Shown one piece after another: positions 1 through 6,085 of a stretch of 7,974 nucleotides of DNA. The notes beneath the pieces are model-generated. The model had not been told where the DNA came from and made no database searches. It saw only the letters and a list, made by a program, of their open reading frames with translations. How positions within the stretch are numbered: the stretch's first letter is position 1; each line of letters begins with the position of its first letter. Origin of the DNA: Verrucomicrobiota bacterium (lineage in GTDB: Bacteria > Verrucomicrobiota > Verrucomicrobiia > Verrucomicrobiales > Verrucomicrobiaceae); assembly GCA_023428335.1 (NCBI GenBank), contig JAEYYS010000126.1, positions 1-7,974 of the forward strand, in the 5' to 3' direction. The position numbers were made by a program, and so were the translations under genes.

Positions 1-2
1 GG

Positions 3-1145
3 GTGGCCGAGGGCAATGGCGCCGCCGCGCGGGTTGAGCTGTTCGTCGGCGATCTCGCCGAGGGGTCCGTCGAGACCGGCGCGGCGGGCGCTGGCCGGAT
101 CCTTCAGGCATTGCAGGACGGCGAGTACCTGGGCGGCAAAGGCCTCGTTGAACTCGATGACATCGGCCTGGTCGAGGCGCAGGCCGGTGCGGTGCAGCAG
201 GGCGTCGAGCGCGCGCACCGGGCCGAGGCCCATGCGCCGCGGGTCGCAGCCGGTGCTGGCGTAGGCGCTGAACCGGCCGAGCGGCTGCCAACCGTGGCGT
301 GCCACGGCGGCATCGCCGGCCACCAGCAGGGCGACGGCGCCATCGCTGACCTGGCTGGAGTTGCCGGCGGTGACGCTGCCGTGGTCGCGGTCAAACAGCG
401 GGCGCAGTCGCGCCAGCTTTTCCGCGCTGCTGTCGGCGCGCAGGCCGTTGTCGTCGAGCACGGGTTGGAAGCCGTGGTCGGCGAGGTAGAGCGGGGCGAT
501 TTCGCCACGGCGGAGTTCGGCGGCGGCGAGGGCGCGCTGGTGGCTGCGCAGGGCGAAGGCATCCTGCGTCTCACGGGAAATCTGAAACTCGCGCGCCAGC
601 AGTTCCGCGGTTTCGCCCATGTTCATCTCGACCACCGGATCGGTGAGGCCGAGGCGCAGGGCGGCGACCGGCGCAAAGTCAGCCGGGCGGAAGGCGGCCA
701 GGGCGGCGAGGCGCCGGTCCGGGCGGCGCGCGCCCGCGAGGGCGGCAAATTTCGCCATGGCCCGGCGCGGGAACTGCAGCGGCAGATTCGACATGCTTTC
801 GGTGCCGCCGACGAGGAAGACCTCGCCCTGGCCGGCGCAGAGTTTGGCGTGGGCGGTGGCGAGCGCCTCAAGGCCGGAGGCGCAGTTGCGGTGCACGGTC
901 ATGGCCGGGCGCGATTCGGGAATGCCGCTGCGCAGGGCGATGACGCGCGCCACGTTTTGCGCGTGCGCGGGCTGGCCGACGCAGCCGAAGATGACCTCGT
1001 CGATCACCTGCGGATCGATGCCGCTGCGGGCGAGCAGGGCGGTGGTGGCGGCGCGGCCGAGTTCGACGGCATCGAGGCCGGCGAGGTCGGTGCCGGCGCG
1101 GGCGAAGGGCGTGCGCACGGCGGCGAGGATGTGCAGGGCTTTCAT
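3..1145 (-). CDS. Thiolase (acetyl-CoA acetyltransferase / 3-ketoacyl-CoA thiolase, FadI/AtoB-like), C-terminus cut by window edge
   Basis: A thiolase that would cleave 3-ketoacyl-CoA with CoA to acetyl-CoA and a shortened acyl-CoA, the last step of beta-oxidation, or run the reverse condensation. Seen: 381 residues starting MKALHILAAVRTPFARA. The nucleophile is Cys88 in HRNCASGLEA, followed by GGTESMSN (113-120), NMGETAELLA (175-184), NEAFAAQ (333-339) and GGAIALGH (374-381), whose final His is catalytic. The second catalytic cysteine (CxGxG) lies beyond the window, so the gene is partial. The insertion between GGTESMSN and NMGETAE, rich in arginine and proline (about 120-172), resembles the loop of FadI-type thiolases rather than the shorter biosynthetic type. 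The ATG lies 6 bp after the stop of the upstream ligase and has no clear Shine-Dalgarno sequence, so translational coupling is likely. Family assignment is secure; substrate range is inferred. Confidence 0.93.
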   Translation of the reverse strand, partial: MKALHILAAVRTPFARAGTDLAGLDAVELGRAATTALLARSGIDPQVIDEVIFGCVGQPAHAQNVARVIALRSGIPESRPAMTVHRNCASGLEALATAHAKLCAGQGEVFLVGGTESMSNLPLQFPRRAMAKFAALAGARRPDRRLAALAAFRPADFAPVAALRLGLTDPVVEMNMGETAELLAREFQISRETQDAFALRSHQRALAAAELRRGEIAPLYLADHGFQPVLDDNGLRADSSAEKLARLRPLFDRDHGSVTAGNSSQVSDGAVALLVAGDAAVARHGWQPLGRFSAYASTGCDPRRMGLGPVRALDALLHRTGLRLDQADVIEFNEAFAAQVLAVLQCLKDPASARRAGLDGPLGEIADEQLNPRGGAIALGH

Positions 1146-1151
1146 GGCGGG

Positions 1152-2633
1152 TTAGGCGCTGAGGGCTGGGGCGGGCGGGCGGCGGTCGAGCAGCTTGGCT
1201 TCCTTGAGCAGGGTGCCGACGCCGAGACGGGCGCGCAGGTCGGGCAGGTCGTGGAATTCGACGGCGTTCGGGCTGACCTCGGTGGCCTCGGCGACGCGGC
1301 GGGCGACGCGGTGCTGGAGGTCCTCGACGTTGACGCCGTTTTCCGGGGCGACGTGCAGGATGAGTTCGTCGACCTCGAGTGGGTCGTTGTCGCGCTTGCG
1401 CAGTTCGATCTGCCAGGCGGCGACGCCCTTTTGGTCGTCGAGCAGGTGTTCGAGCAGGTTGAAGTTGACCAGGGTACCCTTGATCTTGTCGAGGTGCAGC
1501 TCGCGCACCTCGCTGACGCGGCTGAGCGGGCCGAGCAGGCGCGGGCCGAGGCGGCCGCAGTACGGGCAGCGCTCCCAAGTCAGGCCGCCCTCGGCGATGT
1601 CGCCGGTGCGGTAGCGCAGCACGACCGTGCCGCGGGCGTCGAGCGGGGTGAAGACGATTTCGCCCGGTTCGCCGGGGCCGACGGGGCGGCCGGTGCGCGG
1701 TTCGACGAGTTCGATGAGGGCGAGGTCGGGGCTGAGGTGGAAGCCGCTGGCCTCGGTGCCGGCCGGGCATTCCGGGAAGGCCATTTTGGCCTCGGTGAAG
1801 CCATAGGTGCTGATGATGTGGGTGTCATGGGCGCCGAGGTCGCGTGCCAGGCGGGCGAGGCGGGCACGCAGGCCGCTGGCAACCTTTTCGCCGCCGAGCA
1901 CGAGGCGCTTGAGGTTGGGCCAGTGGCGTCCCTGCTCGAGGCCCTCGCGCAGCAGGTGGTAGAGGAAGGTGGGCATGCCGATGAGCACATCCGGCTGGAT
2001 GCGGTCGATCAGGCGCAGGTTGCCGTCGGTGCCCATGGCCTTGCCGCCGCCGGTGCTGACCATGAAGGTGCCGAAACTGAGGCCGGCGTGGTGGGCCTGC
2101 CAGAAGGCGAGGTGCGGGGCGAAGGGGAAGGCGTTGAGGTGGCGGAAGTCCTTCTGCGAGCGGCCGCATTCCATCAGGCGGCGGCCGGTGATGTCGAGGT
2201 TGTCGAGGTCGTGCTTGCTGAACAAAAACGGCACCGGTTCGGAGGAGCGGCCGGTGGTGCTGGTGAGCAGGACCGGCCGGAATTCGCGGTCGAGCGCTGC
2301 GCGCGCGGCGGCCCGGCCGTGCAGCAGGGCCTGGAGGCGAACGCCCCAGTCGCGGCCGAGGATCTCGGCGTCGGGCAGCAGCACGAACTCGCGCTGCTGC
2401 TCGCGCGGCACGGTGAGGTCGCCCTTGGTGGTGAAGGGGGCCTCGCTCCAGTCGTCGAGCGATTTCAGGTCGCCCGGTTCCAGTCCGGCTTCGGCGAACA
2501 GGCGACGGTAGTGGGCGCTGAAGGGCAGGACGCGGTCGGCCAGATAGTGACGCAGGCGGCGGAGTTGCCACTCGCGCCAGACATCAGGCGGCGTGGCATC
2601 CCACGCCGGTTTTGAGGCAGGCAGGAGGTTCAT
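1152..2633 (-). CDS. AMP-forming acyl-CoA ligase, phenylacetate-CoA ligase (PaaK)-like
   Basis: A 493-residue member of the ANL adenylate-forming superfamily, which activates a carboxylic acid as acyl-AMP and transfers it to CoA. Seen: a PaaK-like N-terminus (REWQLRRLRHYLADRVLPFS at 20-39, PFTTKGDL at 66-73), the nucleotide-binding loop LTSTTGRSSEPVPF (123-136), LGGEK (246-250), YGFTEAK (277-283) and YRTGD with Asp345 (341-345). CPYC (356-359) together with Cys289 may form a metal site. The C-terminal subdomain runs from about 370 and contains KGTLVNFNLLE (385-395) where PaaK has its hinge/RG-N motif. ATG 2633 is preferred because no ATG, GTG or TTG codon follows in frame for well over the length of the overlap and the N-terminal family pattern starts here. 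It overlaps the patatin gene by 50 bp and is followed closely by the thiolase. The substrate could be a fatty or an aromatic acid; the sequence does not decide. Confidence 0.9.
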   Translation of the reverse strand: MNLLPASKPAWDATPPDVWREWQLRRLRHYLADRVLPFSAHYRRLFAEAGLEPGDLKSLDDWSEAPFTTKGDLTVPREQQREFVLLPDAEILGRDWGVRLQALLHGRAAARAALDREFRPVLLTSTTGRSSEPVPFLFSKHDLDNLDITGRRLMECGRSQKDFRHLNAFPFAPHLAFWQAHHAGLSFGTFMVSTGGGKAMGTDGNLRLIDRIQPDVLIGMPTFLYHLLREGLEQGRHWPNLKRLVLGGEKVASGLRARLARLARDLGAHDTHIISTYGFTEAKMAFPECPAGTEASGFHLSPDLALIELVEPRTGRPVGPGEPGEIVFTPLDARGTVVLRYRTGDIAEGGLTWERCPYCGRLGPRLLGPLSRVSEVRELHLDKIKGTLVNFNLLEHLLDDQKGVAAWQIELRKRDNDPLEVDELILHVAPENGVNVEDLQHRVARRVAEATEVSPNAVEFHDLPDLRARLGVGTLLKEAKLLDRRPPAPALSA

Positions 2634-3621
2634 GGCGGTGTTCCGGTTTCGGGTGGGTGCGGCCGACCAGGGCCAGCAGATCCGGCAGGGCGGCTTCCGC
2701 GGCGGCGCGACCGGCGCGCAGGTAGCGGTCGAAATTCTCGAAATCGAACCAGGTGCTTTCGCAGAAGAAGGGATGGATGACCAGGTCGGCACCGCGGCAT
2801 TCCTTCTCGACCAAGCCGAGCTGGGCGCACATGAGGGCGCGGCGAAAGGTGTCGAGCACGTGGCCGTGGGCGAGCAGGTTGAAGGGCCGCAGCAGGCGGC
2901 GCAGCAGGTGGCCGGGGCGGTGGCCACGCGTGTCAGGCGGGGCAAAGGCACCGCCCGGGCAGGCAAGGATGTCGCCCGGGGTCGGCATGACATTGACGGC
3001 GATGACGTGGTCGAGGGCAAAGCGCTCGCGCAGCAGACTGACGGGCAGCGGCTCGACGGCGCCGCCGTCGGTGAAGCGGCGTCCGTCGATGTGCACGGGC
3101 GCGCACAGGCCGGGGATGGCGGCGCTGGCGTGCACGGCCGGGCCGACCGGACCGCTGTCAAAGACATGAGCGGCCATGCTGTCGAGATCGGCGGCGACGA
3201 CGAGCAGGGGTTTGTCGAGGTCTTCAAAGCTGCGGCCGCCGAGGCTGCGTTCGAGGTGGCGGCGGATGCGCAGGCCGCGGATCAAACCGGTTGTGGGGGG
3301 AAAGACCGGGTCGAGCAGGCGCAGCAGGGTGCGGCGGTCGCGGATCTCACGCGCCAGTTCACGCAGGTCGGTGGCGGCCAGGCCGGCGGCGTAGAGGGAA
3401 CCAACGTAGGCGCCCATGCTGGTGCCGGCGACCGCGCAGACGGGAATGCCGGCTTCTTCGAGGACTTCGATGACGCCGACATGGGCGAGGCCGCGGGCGC
3501 CGCCGCCGGAGAGGGCGAGACCGATGCGCGGTGTGCGTTCCGGCGGGCTGCCACCGCATCCGCCCGCGTCCTCGGCATTGCGCATCCAGCCGGGGCGGCT
3601 TGGATTGAGGCTGGGGTTCAT
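2584..3621 (-). CDS. Patatin-like phospholipase / acyl hydrolase
   Basis: A 345-residue serine hydrolase of the patatin family, using a Ser-Asp dyad to release acyl chains from phospholipids or other esters. Seen: an oxyanion-hole glycine run LSGGGARGLAHVG (37-49), the nucleophile elbow AGTSMGAYVGSLYAAG with Ser68 (65-80), HASAAIPGLCAP (164-175) and the catalytic aspartate in TDGGAVEPLPVSL (Asp185). There is no signal peptide or membrane segment, so it is probably cytoplasmic or peripheral, as in the YchK/RssA-like bacterial patatins. The start at 3621 is chosen over an in-frame ATG 30 bp upstream because an AGGAG ribosome-binding site sits 7 bp before it and the first 33 residues are already a non-conserved lead-in. 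It is the first gene of the patatin-ligase-thiolase cluster, and its stop lies 50 bp inside the ligase gene. Confidence 0.93.
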   Translation of the reverse strand: MNPSLNPSRPGWMRNAEDAGGCGGSPPERTPRIGLALSGGGARGLAHVGVIEVLEEAGIPVCAVAGTSMGAYVGSLYAAGLAATDLRELAREIRDRRTLLRLLDPVFPPTTGLIRGLRIRRHLERSLGGRSFEDLDKPLLVVAADLDSMAAHVFDSGPVGPAVHASAAIPGLCAPVHIDGRRFTDGGAVEPLPVSLLRERFALDHVIAVNVMPTPGDILACPGGAFAPPDTRGHRPGHLLRRLLRPFNLLAHGHVLDTFRRALMCAQLGLVEKECRGADLVIHPFFCESTWFDFENFDRYLRAGRAAAEAALPDLLALVGRTHPKPEHRHEPPACLKTGVGCHAA

Positions 3622-3731
3622 GGGGGGCTCCTTTCTTTCCGGTTTGGACACGTTTTTGACGGGTTTTGTTCAAGATGAAGGGTTGTCACAAGCCTTTTGC
3701 CAAGCTGGGCGACGTGGGCGAAGAACTGTCC
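3622..3731. other. Divergent intergenic region between patatin gene and ribF
   Basis: A 110-bp stretch separating two divergent genes, so it should carry promoters for both directions. It is visibly less GC-rich than its surroundings, with T-rich patches near 3650-3670. I looked for sigma-70 type pairs on both strands. The candidates (TTGGAC or TTGACG on the plus strand, TTGAAC on the minus strand) have poor -10 partners, so no promoter is called. A short dyad TTGT-C-ACAA lies at 3683-3691. No FMN riboswitch-like structure or terminator is recognisable. Confidence 0.45.
3627..3634 (-). promoter_or_regulatory. Ribosome-binding site of the patatin gene
   Basis: On the minus strand the bases before the ATG at 3621 read AAAGGAGCCCCCC, a good Shine-Dalgarno AGGAG with normal spacing. 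It decides the start codon, since the in-frame ATG 30 bp further upstream has no comparable site. Confidence 0.7.
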
Positions 3732-4655
3732 ATGTTGTGTTTCGAACGTTTGGAGCAGCTCGGCCAGCTGGACGGTCCGGTGGCGCTTGCCATTGGCGTC
3801 TTTGACGGTCTGCATCTGGGGCATCAAGAAGTCATTGCCGCAGCGGCGGCGCATGCGCGCCAGCACCATGGCCAGGCGGTGGTGATGAGCTTTGAGCCGC
3901 ACCCGCTGGCCGTGCTGCAGCCGGCGCGCGCGCCGCTGCGCTTGTGCGGCCCCGGGCATCGGCTGCGCCTGCTGCAGGCCCTGCCGGTGGCCGGCGTGCT
4001 GGCCTGTCCGTTCACCGCCGAACTGGCGGCGACGCCGGCCGAAGAGTTTGTCGGCCGCCTCGCCGGGGCCTGCCGGCTGGGCTGCATTTCGGTCGGTTAC
4101 ACCTGGACCTTTGGTCGTGCCCGCGGCGGCAACATCCACTCGCTCATGGACCTCGGTCAGAAGCACCAGTTTGCCGTTTACGGTGTGCCGCCGGTGCGGG
4201 TGGGCGAGGAGGTGGTCAGCAGCACGGCGATTCGCGAGGCGGTGGCTGGCGGCGATCTCGAGCGCGCCGCGCGCCTGCTCGGTCGCACTTACAGTTTGTT
4301 CGGCAAGGTTGTGGCGGGGCGCCGCCTGGGCCGCGAACTCGGCTTTGCCACCGCCAATGTGGCACCCGAGGCGGGCCTGCTGCCGCCGTTGGGTGTCTAT
4401 GCGGTGCGCGCCGAGGTCGATGGCGTCTGGCGCGCCGGTGTCGCCAACCTCGGCGTGCGTCCGACCGTCGAGGGCGAGCCGGCGCCGCCGCTGCTGGAAA
4501 CGCATGTGTTCGACTGGCAGGGCGACTTGTACGGGCGCGACCTGGAAGTGCGATTGGAGGCCTTTTTGCGGCCCGAGCGGCGCTTTGCCTCGGTGGCGGA
4601 ATTGCGCGACCAGATCGTGCTGGACGCGGCAGCGGCGCGGGCCCGGTTGGGTTGA
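3732..4655 (+). CDS. ribF: Bifunctional riboflavin kinase / FAD synthetase RibF
   Basis: Converts riboflavin to FMN and FMN to FAD with ATP, in the cytoplasm. Seen in 307 residues (family usually about 310): the N-terminal nucleotidyltransferase domain with GVFDGLHLGH (22-31), FEPHP (54-58), VGYTWTFGRARGGN (121-134) and SSTAIREAV (163-171), then the C-terminal flavokinase domain with GKVVAGRRLGRELGFATAN (191-209), GVYAV (221-225), ANLGVRPTVEG (238-248) and LETHVFDWQGDLYGRDLEV (255-273). The kinase motif that is normally GFPTAN reads GFATAN here. Start 3732 gives the usual short lead of about 16 residues before the first strand. An upstream in-frame ATG at 3675 and TTG at 3666 would add non-family sequence without a ribosome-binding site. 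The gene stands alone, without the ileS-lspA or truB-rpsO neighbours common elsewhere, and its stop is 3 bp from the convergent hydrolase gene. Confidence 0.96.
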   Translation: MLCFERLEQLGQLDGPVALAIGVFDGLHLGHQEVIAAAAAHARQHHGQAVVMSFEPHPLAVLQPARAPLRLCGPGHRLRLLQALPVAGVLACPFTAELAATPAEEFVGRLAGACRLGCISVGYTWTFGRARGGNIHSLMDLGQKHQFAVYGVPPVRVGEEVVSSTAIREAVAGGDLERAARLLGRTYSLFGKVVAGRRLGRELGFATANVAPEAGLLPPLGVYAVRAEVDGVWRAGVANLGVRPTVEGEPAPPLLETHVFDWQGDLYGRDLEVRLEAFLRPERRFASVAELRDQIVLDAAAARARLG

Positions 4656-4658
4656 GGG

Positions 4659-5564
4659 TCAGGGCGCCGGCGCCTTCAGGACGAGCACCAGCGGTCGGTG
4701 GTCGCTGGCGACCTCGAAATCGGCGGCGTCGAAGATCCGGCTGCGGGCGCTGTCGACGCGCGGGCGCACGGCGCGGCTGACGAAGAGGTAGTCGAGCCGG
4801 CTGTAGACATCGGCGGCCTCCCAGAAATGCGTCCAGAGCAGGCCGTGGCGGTCGCGCACGGGGATCTCCAGCAGATGGCTGTCGAGCGCCCGGCTGCCGA
4901 TGACCTCCAGCAGGGCGGCCTCGTTGCGGTAGGCGTTGAAGTCGCCGTAAACCACGAGCGACGGTCGCGAGTCGGTGGCGTAGATGGCGTCGAGGTGGCG
5001 GCGCAGCAGGTGGGCCTCGCCGCGGCGCATGAGTTCCTGATCGGCCTCGGAAACTTCGCGGCGCGACTTGAGGTGGACGCCGAGGAAGCGCAGTTCAAAG
5101 CCGGGGGCAACAGCGACACTGGCGTCGAGGATGCCGCGCTGCAGGCGCAGGGTCTCGCCGTCGATGCGGTAGGGCAGGGGGCCGGCCGAGCGGCGTTGGC
5201 GGATCGGGTGACGCGAGAGCAGGGCCAGGCTGCGTTGCGGATCGGCGCCGCGGCAGAACTCGTGGTGTGGCAGGTCGAGACCGGCGGCGCGCAGCCGCGA
5301 CTGCAGATCGGCGAGGTCGGCGGGCGTGCCGATTTCGCAGACACCGAGGATGTCGGGCCGAATCTGGCCGAGGTAGTCGACGATTTGGCGCTTCTCGCGC
5401 TCGGGTTTCTCCCGTGGCGCAGCCTTGGGATCGGTGGGGTCGGCCTGGTTCAGCCAGTTGCGCAGGTTGTAGGCGCAGAAGGTGACGGATTCCTGCGCGG
5501 CCGCCGCGGGCGACAAAAGCAGAAGGGCGCCGAGCAGGCGCCGCCATGCGCGCAGGCGGGTCAT
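4659..5564 (-). CDS. Exported endonuclease/exonuclease/phosphatase (EEP) family protein
   Basis: A 301-residue metal-dependent phosphoesterase of the DNase I / exonuclease III / sphingomyelinase fold. Seen: a signal peptide (MTRLRAWRRLLGALLLLSPA, likely cleaved near AAAQ at 21-24), then the active-site series YNLRNW (32-37), GVCEIG with metal-ligand Glu77 (74-79), LGVHLKSRR (161-169), YGDFNAYRNE with Asp208 and Asn210 (206-215), SRLDYLFVS with Asp258 (255-263) and ASDHRPLVLVL with Asp288/His289 (286-296). All core catalytic positions are present, so an active enzyme is expected outside the cytoplasmic membrane. The substrate (nucleic acid, phosphoinositide or other phosphodiester) cannot be told. 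It follows tatA by 19 bp on the same strand, probably one operon. The start has no convincing ribosome-binding site, but it is placed correctly for the signal peptide. The twin Arg8-Arg9 before the hydrophobic core could matter for export. Confidence 0.88.
   Translation of the reverse strand: MTRLRAWRRLLGALLLLSPAAAAQESVTFCAYNLRNWLNQADPTDPKAAPREKPEREKRQIVDYLGQIRPDILGVCEIGTPADLADLQSRLRAAGLDLPHHEFCRGADPQRSLALLSRHPIRQRRSAGPLPYRIDGETLRLQRGILDASVAVAPGFELRFLGVHLKSRREVSEADQELMRRGEAHLLRRHLDAIYATDSRPSLVVYGDFNAYRNEAALLEVIGSRALDSHLLEIPVRDRHGLLWTHFWEAADVYSRLDYLFVSRAVRPRVDSARSRIFDAADFEVASDHRPLVLVLKAPAP
4663..4674. repeat. 12-bp perfect palindrome at the ribF/EEP convergent junction
   Basis: GGCGCCGGCGCC reads identically on both strands and lies a few bases past the ribF stop, inside the last codons of the convergent hydrolase gene. 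It has no following T-run, so it is at best a weak candidate for a shared transcription stop. It may simply come from Ala/Pro/Gly codons in GC-rich DNA. Confidence 0.3.
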
Positions 5565-5583
5565 GCCGGTGGGGCGGCTGGGC

Positions 5584-5847
5584 TCAGACGTCCTGGGGCG
5601 TGTTGACCGGTTGGCGCTTTTCCGGGGTCGCCGGGATGGTCGGACGTTCGACCTCTTCCTGGGCGCGGGTCAGTTCGTGTTCGAATTCGTCGCGGGCTTT
5701 CTTGAATTCACCCATGCTCTTGCCCAGGCTGCGGGCGAAGGTGGGGAGTTTCTTGGCCCCGAACAGCACGAGCACGAGGATGGCGATGATGATGAGCTCG
5801 GGCGTGCCAAGCGGGCCGAAGGCGGCAAGGAGGGCGGGGGTATTCAT
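5584..5847 (-). CDS. tatA: Twin-arginine translocase subunit TatA/TatE
   Basis: An 87-residue pore-forming subunit of the Tat pathway, which exports folded proteins across the cytoplasmic membrane. Seen: a single N-terminal membrane helix (about 15-29) entered by GTPELIII and ending in the Phe29-Gly30 hinge of LFGAKKLP, then the amphipathic helix KLPTFARSLGKSMGEFKKAR (33-52) and a charged, disordered tail rich in Glu and Pro. The polar residue in the helix entry is Glu17, where E. coli TatA has Gln. TatB-like length and helix pattern are absent, so TatA is the better call. There is no tatB or tatC in the window. The start lacks a Shine-Dalgarno sequence, but a promoter lies just upstream. It is followed at 19 bp by an exported hydrolase gene. 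Confidence 0.94.
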   Translation of the reverse strand: MNTPALLAAFGPLGTPELIIIAILVLVLFGAKKLPTFARSLGKSMGEFKKARDEFEHELTRAQEEVERPTIPATPEKRQPVNTPQDV

Positions 5848-6085
5848 GATGGGTTAGTTTACTGTTCTAAACGAGGGCGTGCAAGCCCGCCTTTCGCCGC
5901 ATCATCCCCGGGCGCCTTGATGGTGATTCCAGCCTTTGTGAAAAACGGAGCTTGCCAACTGGCGTCCGGAGTTCATGCTGAGAGTTGATTGCCGACTCCA
6001 TGATTTCAGTGCGCGTCCAAACGCCGGTCAGCCCGAAACCCAGTCCTTCGACGCTTGGACGCGCCGGGAACCGTCTGTTCCAGCC
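5848..6085. other. Divergent intergenic region between tatA and the response-regulator gene
   Basis: A 238-bp region with lower GC than the coding DNA around it. The left end carries the tatA promoter candidate. For the rightward gene I found no convincing -35/-10 pair: TTGCCA near 5953 has no good -10 partner at the right distance. There is no sigma-54 GG-N10-GC element and no terminator-like stem with a T-run. An in-frame ATG at 5975 would extend the response regulator by 37 residues of non-family sequence, so I leave this stretch as non-coding. Confidence 0.5.
5856..5884 (-). promoter_or_regulatory. Candidate sigma-70-type promoter of tatA
   Basis: On the minus strand TTGCAC (-35, 5884-5879) and TAAACT (-10, 5861-5856) are separated by exactly 17 bases. 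The -10 matches the consensus at four of six positions and the -35 at three of six. The pair sits in a locally AT-richer patch. A start about 6-7 bases past the -10 would fall two or three bases before the tatA ATG, giving an almost leaderless message, which fits the absence of a ribosome-binding site. No experimental support; inference from consensus only. Confidence 0.4.

Noticed and set aside
3..2615. An 870-codon open frame on the plus strand, rich in Ala, Gly, Glu and Val
   Set aside because: It lies antisense to the thiolase and ligase genes, which carry clear family motifs. Long open antisense frames arise from strong G/C bias at third codon positions. No motif or domain is recognisable in it.
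2593..3678. A 361-codon plus-strand frame opposite the patatin gene
   Set aside because: It is antisense to a gene with intact GGGARG, GTSMG and DGG motifs, and its own composition is biased and motif-free.
3683..3691. Short dyad TTGT-C-ACAA as an operator
   Set aside because: Four-base arms are expected by chance and no second copy was noticed in the window.
3622..3731. Possible FMN riboswitch before ribF
   Set aside because: The spacer is only 110 bp and shows none of the conserved RFN-element pieces. It is also shared with a divergent promoter.
5975..6085. Upstream in-frame ATG that would extend the response regulator by 37 residues
   Set aside because: The extra residues resemble no part of a receiver domain and the region has lower, non-coding-like GC. 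No ribosome-binding site favours it, though one is not strong at 6086 either.
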